A stretch of DNA of 64,000 nucleotides, taken from Cepaea nemoralis (Eukaryota; Mollusca; Gastropoda; Stylommatophora; Helicidae). Below are positions 22,284-33,500 of the stretch, piece by piece (the first letter of the stretch is position 1; every line of letters begins with the position of its first letter). Under the pieces are notes generated by a model. The model made no database searches, was not told the origin of the DNA, and saw only the letters and a program-made list of their open reading frames with translations. Location of the stretch: positions 95,001 through 159,000 of the forward strand of contig JACEFZ010011709.1 in assembly GCA_014155875.1 (NCBI GenBank), read 5' to 3'. The translations under genes were made by a program, and so were the position numbers.

Positions 22284-23603
22284 CTACTGGTGGCGAGCTT
22301 CCTTGTTGATCTTGGCATTTTCCGTGACAACCTCCTTGGAAGTCACTTGACATGCTGCGAAGTGAGGGTTCTTAGCCTTCGATTTGCAGTCCCTCGTATT
22401 GTGAGAGGGTGACTTACAAATTGAACACCACTTCTCCGACCACGGTCGTTTTGGTGTAGAGCTTGAAGTGCTCTTGCTTCCCTCCTTCTTCTTCTCTGAA
22501 CTATCCTCTGATTTTTGCACATAAGGTTCCCGCTTTTTGGTTCCTGAGTGTTTGGCTTTCTTCTTATCATGTTTCTCTTGACTTTTGGAGTTGGTGGAAA
22601 GGGTTTCCCCTGCCTCCCCATGTACCTCGACGAACCGTTCTGCTAATTTAGTCACGAGGTCAATATGTTCCGCTCCTTGCTCTCCCAGGAATGTCCTGAG
22701 CGGTTTCGATATTTGCTTCTTCAGCTGGTCGACCACCATGAGTTCTTCCAGACTCTCATAGTCATGTGCGAACCCAGCCAAATCCATCCACTTATGGAGA
22801 TAAGAATTTAGACGCAAACTGTAGGCGGCAAACAACTCCCCCGGTTCTCGTTTCGCTGCTCGAAATTTTTTCCGGTAGGTATGTGACGTAACCTCGAATC
22901 GTTTCAGCAGAGCCGTCTTCAATTCGTCATAATTGTTCTCATGTCCTGGTGGCAGGCGAGAATAAACCTCGTAGCCGGTCCCGCGTAATCCCTGGGATAG
23001 CTTGAGATTCCATTTGTTACGCTCCAGACCCATAGCAACTGACATAGCCTCGAAGCGTTGAAGGTACTGGTCAATCTTCTCTTTGTCCTCCTCGTAGACC
23101 GCTAGAGGAAACTTCATAGCATGGTAACCATGTCCACCTACTGGTGTTGAGCCTGGGATTGAGGAACCTCCAACTGCTCCCTCAGTCTCTCCATTAGATT
23201 GACTCTTCAACTCGAGTTCCCTCATCCGGTACTCGTGCTCCCTTTTCTGAGCCTCCTGCTCCGCTTCCCGTTTCCTAGCAGTTTCCTCAACTTCAAGTTT
23301 CCTAGCTGCCTGCTAAGCTTCCAATTTCCTAGCTGCTTGCTAAGCTTCCAATTTCCTCGCTTCATGTTCCAACTCCATCCTTCTCAATTCCAACTCGGCC
23401 TTTCGATCTTCCCATTCTGCTTGACGATACTCTCTCTCCACTTCCTGTATGTAATCCGTTAGAGCAGAACTCGAGAGTCCCATTTCTTCCCCCTTTGCCT
23501 TTAATTCTGCAGTGGTTAGTTTAGGAGTGGCCATTTTACAGAGAGGTAAGCTAGCAGGTCGAGTACAATATAACTGCAAATTACTATACAGATATATGAA
23601 CAA
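22284..23603 (-). pseudogene. Gag of the Gmr1-like element, with in-frame TAG codons
   Basis: One frame of 440 codons. The start MATPKLTTAELKAKGEEMG fits a retrotransposon Gag N-terminus. A charged, probably coiled-coil stretch follows, with tandem ARKLEA repeats. TAG codons at 23340-23342 (codon 88) and 23313-23315 (codon 97) sit in two 27-bp direct repeats (23305-23331, 23332-23358). The capsid-like part follows: YLQRFEAMSVAMGLERNKW, GYEVYSRLPPG, then a long helical region ending near FVEVHGEAGETLS. A Lys/Ser-rich linker leads to zinc knuckle WCSICKSPSHNTRDC (CX2CX4HX4C) at about 22386-22427. A third TAG at 22284-22286 ends the frame, and the protease region continues in the same phase. Confidence 0.85.
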
Positions 23604-23779
23604 GTACTATAAATCTAGATATTACCACACCCAGCACATTCACTCAGTGACAAGAGTAGAATCAGGACCACAGACCTATGCAGACGTGTGAAGTGTGAAC
23701 AGGTAAGATATTAGTCCTAACCCCTATCCACATTCACTCTAGCTGGATTCTCCAATATGATATCTCCCTCTTATAACTA

Positions 23780-23917
23780 AGGATCCCATGTCAAAAGACC
23801 CCGTTGTCAGAAGATCCCACTGTCAAAGGTTTCTGCTTGCAGGAGATCTCGCTGTCCAAGGATCACGTTTCCGAGAGATCCCGCTGTCCAAAGATCCCGT
23901 TATCGAGCACCCAATAA
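23780..23917 (-). promoter_or_regulatory. Leader with primer-binding region and GGGATC/GACA repeats
   Basis: Directly after the 5' LTR the minus strand reads TTATTGGGTGCTCGATAACG and then GGGATC. TGGGTGCTCG resembles the start of a tRNA-Pro-type retroviral primer site, but the match is imperfect and a different tRNA is possible. The rest of the leader is an irregular tandem series of a GGATC block followed about ten bases later by a GACA block, with five to six units of roughly 20-25 bp. Its function is unknown; packaging or dimerisation is only a guess. Confidence 0.55.
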
Positions 23918-25686
23918 TGTCGTGTCCTCCTTTAAAGTGTCGTCCCTGGAGTGAGGAGAGTCAACACCCACATTATAATATTTTTCCTATCAATATCCTG
24001 GAGAATCCACCAGCTTCCGTCCAACACACTCCATCAGCCCATGGACACCTTTTCCTATCACTCTCTCACTGTCGTACTATGTCCCCTCTCATACTTCCCT
24101 AACGTAACATACTCAACAACTCTTGCTTCTAAAAATTAATACAGATTAATTTATTAAAAGAAAAGTGTAACGTATATGAGACGTGTATGCGAAGAAAATG
24201 TGTGTCGTGTATTCTAATGTAAATGTATATGTCAGCCTTCAAAGTTCAGGATCAGAGTCCACACATCATGGCAAGGATTACACGACATCACACGAGTCAG
24301 TACAATAGACCTCACCGAAGTCGTATCCTTCTCTCCAGACATGTCCTCCTCCAGGAGCTCTGATGACCATGAGATCTGAATCCCATGTAAATATATAATC
24401 CGTGGAAAATACTATTATTGTTCCTAACACAACGGTTCCTATTAGTTTATAGAAATCTAAGATCTCATAATTCCTGCACAGTGAAAAATAATGGAACACT
24501 GTCTCATGAACATAACGTTTCTTCTTGCGAAATGTTCTGTATTTTCACTCTTAAACAGTCAATGTATCTAGACAAAAATGGCTTGCTTTATTCACTAGAT
24601 ATAGTCTGACAGTTCTGATTTCCTTGATACGTGGAACAACTACACTTCAATGTTTGGTTTCATCTAATGTGAACATCAGTTCCTACTGATCTAGCTCCAC
24701 ATGGGCTGAACATCCATCACTTCAGGTGTGTTAACGATTGGTATGCACTCATGTAGGATACATATACCATTAGGCTCCACCGAGCAATGTGTATTAACTT
24801 CTTCCGTTGCGAAAGTTGCTGGCCCATCTCTCTACATCATAATTTATCCGGGATCGGATTTTTCATTGGTTCCGGGTTCTTCATTCCAACCAGAGGGAAC
24901 CTTAGGCAACACCGCAGTTAGCTCAATTTACATCTACTCTTGCCATGACAGGCACGTGTAAAATTAAATTAACTCAATTCGCACACAGTAGACATATTTC
25001 CACTCAGAACCGCAGGGCCGAAGCACGTCCGCCTCAATCAACGGTTTTAGTTCAACTCCCCATCTCCAATCATGGTTTTTGGCAAAACCTAAAATTGGTC
25101 ACGTGACGGTATTGATGTCCTGCAGGTGTTATTTGGGCATATCATCCATTGTCAAGAATCCATTTTCCCTGGCTTAGTCACTGTCAGAGTTGTCATCACT
25201 TGTTTTGACATCCCCAACAAGCTAGCGAGTTACTGTATGATCCCAACAACAGTTTTCCCAACAAACCGCCAATCTTCTTGATGTCCGGAAACTATAAATT
25301 GACAGACGGACTGTTTTCTTCCGAGCTGAGTACTTCCGCTTTCAATCCGACCTGTTTATGAACTGTCAAAGCGATGTACGGACTCATCTCACACACTTCC
25401 CCTACACATCTGCAGCTGTTAACTTTTCCCGACCTGTGATGGTTGACATCTGATTGCAACCAGGATCTGACGGGTTCTATCTGTATTCGAATGTTGATAA
25501 ACTGTCAAAGCGATGCCGGGATTTGTCTCACTCACCACCGAATGTTCCTAATCTGTCGACCAGATGTAAACACGGCCAGCTACATTTTCTGGATTTGTTG
25601 AAACAACCTTTGGCCTCGAACATGCCGCTAATTCAGAACGCCTTTATTCCCATCACGGTTAAATCACGTTGGTCCATCATGTGACA
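23918..25686 (-). repeat. 5' LTR of the Gmr1-like element
   Basis: 1,769 bp, bounded by TG and CA with the short inverted end TGTCAC/GACA. It is long for this superfamily. Because the element is transcribed on the minus strand, this right-hand repeat is the promoter LTR. An AATAAA sits at about 24150-24155 on the minus strand and is a candidate poly(A) signal. No TATA box was confidently chosen. Short frames inside it are shared with the other LTR and are not genes. Confidence 0.95.
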
Positions 25687-26105
25687 GGGTGCTATTCTTA
25701 CTGTATATAAATTGGATTATGAAGACAACATCAAGCACTGCCAAAAATGTAATCCAATGGACTCCTCTGACAAAGCAAGCTAGTTGACCTGGACTTTGCT
25801 GACAACATTGTCCATCTGTCTCACATACGAAATCAGATGCAAGATTTAATTAACAACCTCAGATAAGAGGTTACAAGAACAAGGTTTTAAAATTCATAGA
25901 GGAAAGGCACTTGGAATCAACGACTGGTAAGAGAAGGTCAACCAGAGAGACGAATGGAGACGGATTGTGTCTGCAGCAAAGAACCTCAATGGCTCGGAAC
26001 GCTGAAGAAGAAGAAGAAGAAGAAGAAGAAGAAGAAGAAGAAGAAGAAGAAGAAGAAGAAGAAGAAGAAGAAGAAGAAGAAGAAGAAGAAGAAGAAGAAG
26101 AGGAA
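25687..26105 (+). pseudogene. 3' portion of the gypsy-split LINE, with (GAA)n tail
   Basis: Continues the LINE interrupted at 17113; the GGGTG at 25687-25691 is the duplicated target. RT motif LDFADNIVHLSH at about 25791-25830 corresponds to the FADDI catalytic box with the second Asp changed to Asn. An MQDLINNL helix follows. After an apparent deletion near 25925 the terminal segment NQRDEWRRIVSAAKNLNG (about 25938-25995) is present. It runs straight into about 33 GAA units at 26007-26104, the element's simple-repeat 3' tail. Confidence 0.8.
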
Positions 26106-26224
26106 AGGCGCAGATAATAAGAATACATCAAGCCTTGGGAAAAGCCTCACCTCAAGAGACAGAATTACACACCTAGATAGGCTGCAATGTATACAACGTA
26201 GGTGGAACACATACAGAATATGAA

Positions 26225-26690
26225 TACATAAGACTAGAGGAGAAAAAGAGTGTTGAAGTGCTTCATAGAACCTGTACTTTTGTATGGATGTGAAAGCGTG
26301 GACAATAAGCAGTCAAGCTGAAAAACAGCTGATGGCTGTGGAAATGTGGTTTCTGAGGAAAATGTAAAGAATACCATGAACAGACGGAAAAACCAATGAA
26401 CAAGTCCTTCAAGAAACAAATGAAGATCGTAAACGGAGTCATTAGACGTAGACAGTCAAAATCTTTTGGGCATGTTATGAGAAGTAATGAATTGGAGAAC
26501 TTGGTGACAACTGGAAAGATTGAAGGGCAGAGACCAAGGGGAAGACCGAGAAGTAATAACCTGGATGGCGTAGCCACGTGGCATGGTTGAGACAGAAACA
26601 CGGAGCTGATCCACGACTCTGGTGATCGAGTGAGATGGTAAAACATGACCGCCCACGCTTAACTGCATGGCACATGATGGATAGAAAGGG
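26225..26690 (+). pseudogene. LINE-A ORF2 C-terminal fragment
   Basis: In shifting frames: a KCFIEPVLLYGCES thumb segment near 26255, an MAVEMWFLRKM segment near 26330, then VIRRRQSKSFGHVMRSNELE and NLVTTGKIEGQRPRGRPRSN near 26435-26560. It ends with GGCACATGATGGATAGA. This is the part of an APE-type LINE ORF2 after the RT active site. Several stops and frameshifts make it non-functional. Copies of the same block are at 7601, 36724 and 57233. Confidence 0.8.
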
Positions 26691-26775
26691 ACATTTATAA
26701 CGCTGGGGAATTTGTGGAAGTGGAACGAAATTAAATTTTAGCACAAAAGTTACAATATTAAATTCTAACGTTACA

Positions 26776-26940
26776 CCGTAAATTACAAGTACCTCTGAAG
26801 TCGGAGTGGGTTAGCCTAATGGCGGGGAACACTGTTAATAGGGAAAGCTAATCCACACGCAAAATTCAGCCCATCACTACTAGAAGTTGTGTGTATGGAC
26901 TACGCTTGAGTTCAAAGCGAGCGAGCGCAAACAAAATATA
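26776..26940 (+). repeat. SINE-A, 5' truncated
   Basis: Starts inside the body at TAAATTACAAGTACCTCTGA and continues colinearly with the copy at 40553 through GTGTGTATGGACTACGCTTG and GCGAGCGAGCGCAAACAAAA. The tRNA-like head is missing. Confidence 0.9.
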
Positions 26941-27310
26941 GTATGACAGAACCACCAACGTGGAGCTCATGGAGAGAACTGGACAAATAACAGCGAATCA
27001 AGGGGTGAAGAAAAGGCGCTCGAGCTGGATATGTCATAGACTGAGAAAACTCGAGAAAATTCGAGAATAGTAAAACTAGAGAGACCTTTGCCCCGGAACT
27101 CTGAAGACAAAAGAAGTAGAGGAAGACCTAAATTTCACGGAGAAGAGAAGAAGAAACGGAAATGAACAACATGGGAACGATATGGGCAGGGCTGCATGGG
27201 ATAGAAAGAGAAAGGAGGGAGGGAGTTTAGAGTAATTTCGTTGAGGGCTTATGTCCCAATGGGGAAAATAGGACAAAAGGATAAGTTAATCGCTAAGTAG
27301 ACTTTACCAT
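26941..27310 (+). pseudogene. LINE ORF2 C-terminal fragment, different family
   Basis: Broken frames give TTNVELMERTGQITA, a KKRRSSWICHRLRK segment (the W-IGH-LRK motif), a RGRPK segment, an MGTIWAGLHG segment and NFVEGLCPNGENR. The order matches the terminal region of APE-type LINEs that end in a GLCSTG/GLCPNG motif. It differs from LINE-A. No RT remains. Confidence 0.7.
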
Positions 27311-27527
27311 TCATCATCCTAATAATCATCCTCATGTTGCTTTCATTACAACCTAATGATAACACTGCCCATCCGTTGCTGGTTCCTTTTCTTTATATAT
27401 GTTCACACCCATAGCATCTTCAGTGGTATATGTCCTGCAGCGATATTTGTTGGTCCCAGCCTCATCTTCCAGGAACCATACCTTCCATTGATGTTCTTTA
27501 TAGCAGAACTCTAAGGCTGAGGTGCAA
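27311..27527. other. Unassigned flank of the 40-bp array
   Basis: Contains an 80-codon minus-strand frame (27353-27595), with a HQWKVWFLEDEAGTNKY stretch, that continues into the minisatellite. No family was recognised. It may be LINE-derived or unique. Confidence 0.3.
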
Positions 27528-30500
27528 GGTGGCGCGGAGGCTGGCATGTTGGCCTGCAGGTTCAGTAGCCATGGCGGTGGCGAGAAGGTTGTCATGCAGG
27601 TCCAGTAGCGGTGACAGTAGCGAGGCGGCTGGCATGCAAGTCTAGTTGCGATGATGGTGCCGAGGAGGTTGTCATACAGGTCCAGTAGTCATGACGGGGG
27701 CGAAGAGGCTGATATGCAGGTCCAGTAGCCATGACGGGAGGCGAGAAGGCTGGTATGCAGGTCCAGTAGCCATGACGGGGGCGAGGAGGCTGGTATGCAG
27801 GTCCAGTAGCCATGACAAGGGCGAGGAGGCTGGTATGCAGGTCCAGTAGCCATGACGGGGGCGAGGAGGCTGGTATGCAGGTCCAGTAGCCATGACTGTG
27901 GCGAGGAGGTGGGCATTCAGGTCCAGTAGCCATGACGGTGGCGAGGAGGCTGGTATGCAGGTCCAGTAGCCATGACTGGGGGCGAGGAGGCTGATATGCA
28001 GGTCCAGTAGCCATGACCGGGGCGAGGAGGCTGGCATGCAGGTCCAGTAGCCATGACGGAGGCGAGGAGGCTGATATGCAGGTCCAGTAGCCATGACGGG
28101 GGCGCGGAGGCTGGTATGCAGGTCCAGTAGCCATGACGGGGCGAGGAAGGCTGGTATGCAGGTCCAGTAGCCATGACGGGGGCGAGGAGGCTGGCTATGC
28201 AGGTCCAGTAGCCATGACGGGGGCGAGGAGGCTGGTATGCAGGTCCAGTAGCCATGACGGGGCGAGGAGGCTGGTATGCAGGTCCAGTAGCCATGACGGG
28301 GGCGAGGAGACTGGTATGCAGGTCCAGTAGCCATGACGGGGGCGAGGAGGCTGGTATGCAGGTCCAGTAGCCATGACGGTTGCGAGGAGGCTGGTATGCA
28401 GGTCGAGTAGCCATGACGGGGGCGAGGAGGCTGGTATGCAGGTCCAGTAGCCATGACGGGGGCGAGGAGGCTGATATGCAGGTCCAGTAGCCATGACGGG
28501 GGCGAGGAGGCTGGTATGCAGGTCCAGTAGCCATGACGGGGGCGAGGAGGCTGGTATGCAGATCCAGTAGCCATAACGGGGGCGAGGAGGCTGATATGCA
28601 GGTCCAGTAGCCATGACGGGGGCGAGAAGGCTGGTATGCAGGTCCATTGGCCATGACGGGGGCGAGGAGGCTGGTATGCAGGTCCAGTAGCTATGACTGG
28701 GGCGAGGAGGCTGATATGCAGGTCCAGTAGCCATGACGGGGGTGAGGAGGCTGGCGTGCAGGTCCAGTAGCCATGACGGGGGCGAGGAGGCTGGTATGCA
28801 GGTCCAGTAGCCATGACGGGGGCGAGGAGGCTGATATGCAGGTCCAGTAGCCATGACGGGTGGCGAGGAGGTGGTATGCAGGTCCAGTAGCCATGACGGG
28901 GCGAGGAGGCTGGTATGCAGGTCCAGTAGCCATGACGGTGGCGAGGAGGCTGGCGTGCAGGTCCAGTAGCCATGGCGGTGGGGCGAGGAGGCTGGTATGC
29001 AGGTCCAGTAGCCATGATGGGGCGAGGAGGCTGGTATGCAGGTCCAGTAGCCATGCGCGGTGGCGAGGAGGCTGGTATGCAGGTCCAGTAGCCATGACGG
29101 TGGCGAGGAGGCTGGCGTGCATGACCAGTAGCCATGACGGGGGCGAGGAGGCTGGTATGCAGGTCCAGTAGCCATGACGGGTGCGAGGAGGCTGGTATGC
29201 TGGCCTGCAGGTCCAGTAGCCATGACGGTTGCGAGGAGGCTGGTATGCAGGTCGAGTAGCCATGACGGGGGCGAGGAGGCTGGTATGCAGGTCCAATAGC
29301 CATGACGGGGGCGAGGAGGCTGGTATGCTGGCCTGCAGGTCCAGTAGCCATGACGGTTGCGAGGAGGCTGGTATGCATTCGAGTAGCCATGACGGGGGCG
29401 AGGAGGCTGGCGAGCAGGTCCAGTAGCCATGGCGGTGCCGAGGAGTCTGGCGTGCAGGTCCAATAGCCATGGCGTTGGCGAGGAGGATGGCATGCAGGTC
29501 CAGTAGCCTTGACTGTGGCGAGGAGGCTGGCGTGCAGGTCCAGTAGCCATGACGGTGGCGAGGAGGCTGGCGTACAGGTCCAGTAGCCATGACCGGGGCG
29601 AGGAGGCTGGTATGCAGGTCCAGTAGCCATGACGGGGGCGAGGAGGCTGGTATGCAGGTCCAGTAGCCATGACCGGGGCGAGGAGGCTGGTATGCAGGTC
29701 CAGTAGCCATGACGGTGGCGAAGAGGCTGATATGCAGGTCCAGTAGCCATGACGGTGGCGAGGAGGCTGGCGTGCAGGTCCAGTAGCCATGACCGGGGCG
29801 AGGAGGCTGGTATGCAGGTTCAGTAGCCATGACGGGGGCGAGGAGGCTGGCGTGCAGGTCCAGTAGCCATGACCGGGGCGAGGAGGCTGGTATGCTGGTC
29901 CAGTAGCCATGACGAGGGCGAGGAGGCTGGCGTGCAGGTCCAGTAGCCATGACCGGGGCGAGGAGGCTGGTATGCAGGTTCAGTACCCATGACGGTGGCG
30001 AGGAGGCTGGTATGCAGGTTCAGTAGCCATGACTGTGGCGAGGAGGCTGGTATGCAGGTCCAGTAGCCATGACCGGGGCGAGGAGGCTGGTATGCAGGTT
30101 CAGTAGCCATGACGGTGGCGAGGAGGCTGATATTCAGGTCCAGTAGCCATGACGGGGGCGAGGAGGCTGGTATGCAGGTCCAGTAGCCATGACGGGGGCG
30201 TGGAGGCTGGCGTGCAGGTCCAGTAGCCATGGCGGTGGCGAGGAGGCTGGCATGCAGGTCAAGTAGCCATGACTGTGGCGAGGAGGCTGGTATGCAGGTC
30301 CAGTAGCCATGACGGGGGCGTGGAGGCTGGCGTGCAGGTCCAGTAGCCATGGCGGTGGCGAGGAGGCTGGCATGCAGGTCAAGTAGCCATGACTGTGGCG
30401 AGGAGGCTGGTATGCAGGTTCAGTAGCCATGACGGTGGCGAGGAGGCTGGTATGCAGGTTCAGTAGCCATGACTGTGGCGAGGAGGCTGGTATGCAGGTC

Positions 30501-33500
30501 CAGTAGCCATGACCGGGGCGAGGAGGCTGGTATGCAGGTTCAGTAGCCATGACGGTGGCGAGGAGGCTGATATGCAGGTCCAGTAGCCATGACGGGGGCG
30601 AGGATGCTGGTATGCAGTTCCAGTAGCCATGACGGTGGCGAGGAGGCTGGTATGCAGGTCCAGTAGCCATGACGGGGGCGAGGAGGCTGGTATGCAGGTC
30701 TAGTAGCCATGACGGGGGCGAGAAGGCTGGTATGCAGGTCCAGTAGCCATGACGGTGGCGAGAAGGCTGGTATGCAGGTCCAGTAGCCATGCCAGGGGCG
30801 AGGAGGCTGGCGTGCAGGTCCAATAGCCATGGCGTTGGCGAGGAGGCTGGCAGTGCAGGTCCAGTAGCCATGACTGTGGCGAGGAGGCTGGCGTGCAGGT
30901 CCAGTAGCCATGACGGTGGCGAGGAGGCTGCCGTAGCAGGTCCAGTAGCCATGACCGGGGGCGAGGAGGCTGGTATGCAGGTCCAGTAGCCATGACGGGG
31001 GCGAGGAGGCTGGTATGCAGGTCCAGTAGCCATGACCGGGGCGAGGAGGCTGGTATGCAGGTCCAGTAGCCATGACGGTGGCGAAGAGGCTGATATGCAG
31101 GTCCAGTAGCCATGACGGGGGCGAGGAGCTGGTATGCAGGTCCAGTAGCCATGACGGTGGCGAGGAGGCTGGTATGCAGGTCCAGTAGCCATGACGGGGG
31201 CGAGGAGGCTGGTATGCAGGTCCAGTAGCCATGACGGGGGCGAGAAGGCTGGTATGCAGGTCCAGTAGCCATGACGGGGGCGAGGAGGCTGGTATGCAGG
31301 TCCAGTAGCCATGACGGGGGCGAGGAGGCTGGTATGCAGGTCCAGTAGCCATGACGGGGCGAGGAGGCTGGTATGCAGGTCCAGTAGCCATGGCGGTGGC
31401 GAGGAGGCTGGCGTGCAGGTCCAGTAGCCATGGCGGTGGCGAGGAGGCTGGTATGCAGGTCCAGTAGCCATGACGGGGGCGAGGAGGCTGGTATGCAGGT
31501 CCAGTAGCCATGGCGGTGGCGAGGAGGCTGGTATGCAGGTCCAGTAGCCATGACGGTGGCGAGGAGGCTGGCGTGCATGACCAGTAGCCATGGCGGTGGC
31601 GAGGAGGCTGGTATGCAGGTCCAGTAGCCATGACGGGTGCGAGGAGGCTGGTATGCTGGCCTGCAGGTCCAGTAGCCATGACGGTTGCGAGGAGGCTGGT
31701 ATGCAGGTCCAATAGCCATGACGGGGGCGAGGAGGCTGGTATGCTGGCCTGCAGGTCCAGTAGCCATGACGGTTGCGAGGAGGCTGGTATGCATTCGAGT
31801 AGCCATGACGGGGGCGAGGAGGCTGGCGTGCAGGTCCAGTAGCCATGGCGGTGCCGAGGAGGCTGGCGTGCAGGTTCAATAGCCATGGCGTTGGCGAGGA
31901 GGCTGGCATGCAGGTCCAGTAGCCATGACTGTGGCGAGGAGGCTGGCGTGCAGGTCCAGTAGCCATGACGGTGGCGAGGAGGCTGGCGTACAGGTCCAGT
32001 AGCCATGACCGGGGCGAGGAGGCTGGTATGCAGGTCCAGTAGCCATGACGGGGGCGAGGAGGCTGGTATGCAGGTCCAGTAGCCATGACCGGGGCGAGGA
32101 GGCTGGTATGCAGGTCCAGTAGCCATGACGGTGGCGAAGAGGCTGATATGCAGGTCCAGTAGCCATGACGGTGGCGAGGAGGCTGGCGTGCAGGTCCAGT
32201 AGCCATGACCGGGGCGAGGAGGCTGGTATGCAGGTTCAGTACCCATGACGGTGGCGAGGAGGCTGGTATGCAGGTTCAGTAGCCATGACGGGGGCGAGGA
32301 GGCTGGCGTGCAGGTCCAGTAGCCATGACCGTGGCGAGGAGGCTGGTATGCTGGTCCAGTAGCCATGACGGGGGCGAGGAGGCTGGCGTGCATGTCCAGT
32401 AGCCATGACCGGGGCGAGGAGGCTGGTATGCAGGTTCAGTACCCATGACGGTGGCGAGGAGGCTGGTATGCAGGTTCAGTAGCCATGACTGTGGCGAGGA
32501 GGCTGGTATGCAGGTCAGTAGCCATGACCGGGGCGAGGAGGCTGGTAATACAGGTTCAGTAGCCATGACGGTGGCGAGGAGGCTGATATTCAGGTCCAAT
32601 AGCCATGACGGGGGCGAGGAGGCTGGTATGCAGGTCCAGTAGCCATGACGGGGGCGAGGAGGCTGGCGTGCAGGTCCAGTAGCCATGGCGGTGGCGAGGA
32701 GGCTGGCATGCAGGTCAAGCAGCCATGACTGTGGCGAGGAGGCTGGTATGCAGGTCCAGTAGCCATGACCGGGGCGAGGAGGCTGGTATGCAGGTTCAGT
32801 AGCCATGACGGTGGCGAGGAGGCTGGTATGCAGGTTCAGTAGCCATGACTGTGGCGAGGAGGCTGGTATGCAGGTCCAGTATCCATGACCGGGGCGAGGA
32901 GGCTGGTATGCAGGTTCAGTAGCCATGACGGTGGCGAGGAGGCTGATATGCAGGTCCAGTAGCCATAACGGGGGCGAGGAGGCTGGTATGCAGTTCCAGT
33001 AGCCATGACGGTGGCGAGGAGGCTGGTATGCAGGTCCAGTAGCCATGACGGGGGCGAGGAGGCTGGTATGCAGGTCCAGTAGCCATGACGGGGGCGAGAA
33101 GGCTGGTATGCAGGTCCAGTAGCCATGACGGGGGCGAGGAGGCTGGTAGTGCAGGTCCAGTAGCCATGCGGGGGCGAGGAGGCTGGCATGCAGTCCATAT
33201 CCATGAAGTGGCGAGGAGGCTGGTATGCAGGTCCAGTAGCCATGACCGGGCGAGGAGGCTGGCGATGCAGGTTCAGTAGCCATGACGGTGGCGAGGAGGC
33301 TGGTATGCAGGTCAGTAGCCATGACGGTGGCGAGGAGGCTGGTAATGCAGGTCCAGTATCCATGACCGGGGCGGAGGAGGCTGGTATGCAGGTTCCAGTA
33401 GCCATGACGGTGGGCGAGGAGGCTGGATATGCAGGTCCAGTAGCCATGAAGGGGGCGAGGAGGCTGGTATGCAGGTCAGTAGCCATGACGGTGGCGAGGA

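Larger units (their letters stand above)
17114..25686 (-). mobile_element. Ty3/gypsy LTR retrotransposon, Gmr1-like (integrase before RT), near intact
   Basis: The 8,573-bp element has two LTRs of about 1.77 kb, both starting TGTCACATG and ending CACGACA on the minus strand, and a 5-bp target duplication GGGTG at 17109-17113 and 25687-25691. Reading leftward, the order is 5' LTR, leader, gag with two zinc knuckles, protease, integrase, RT, RNase H, polypurine tract and 3' LTR. Placing integrase before RT is typical of the Gmr1 clade and of Ty1/copia, not of standard Ty3/gypsy. By eye the LTRs differ at about 15 positions plus two small indels, under 1%, so insertion is recent. Three in-frame TAG codons and two frame changes separate the coding parts, so the copy is probably defective unless recoding occurs. 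Confidence 0.95.

Noticed and set aside
25871..26223. Poly-Glu, poly-Lys, poly-Ser and poly-Phe frames
   Set aside because: (GAA)n LINE tail read in different phases.
27353..27595. Possible host exon on the minus strand with HQWKVWFLEDEAGTNKY
   Set aside because: No family recognised, no splice context identified, and the frame merges with the minisatellite; left unassigned.
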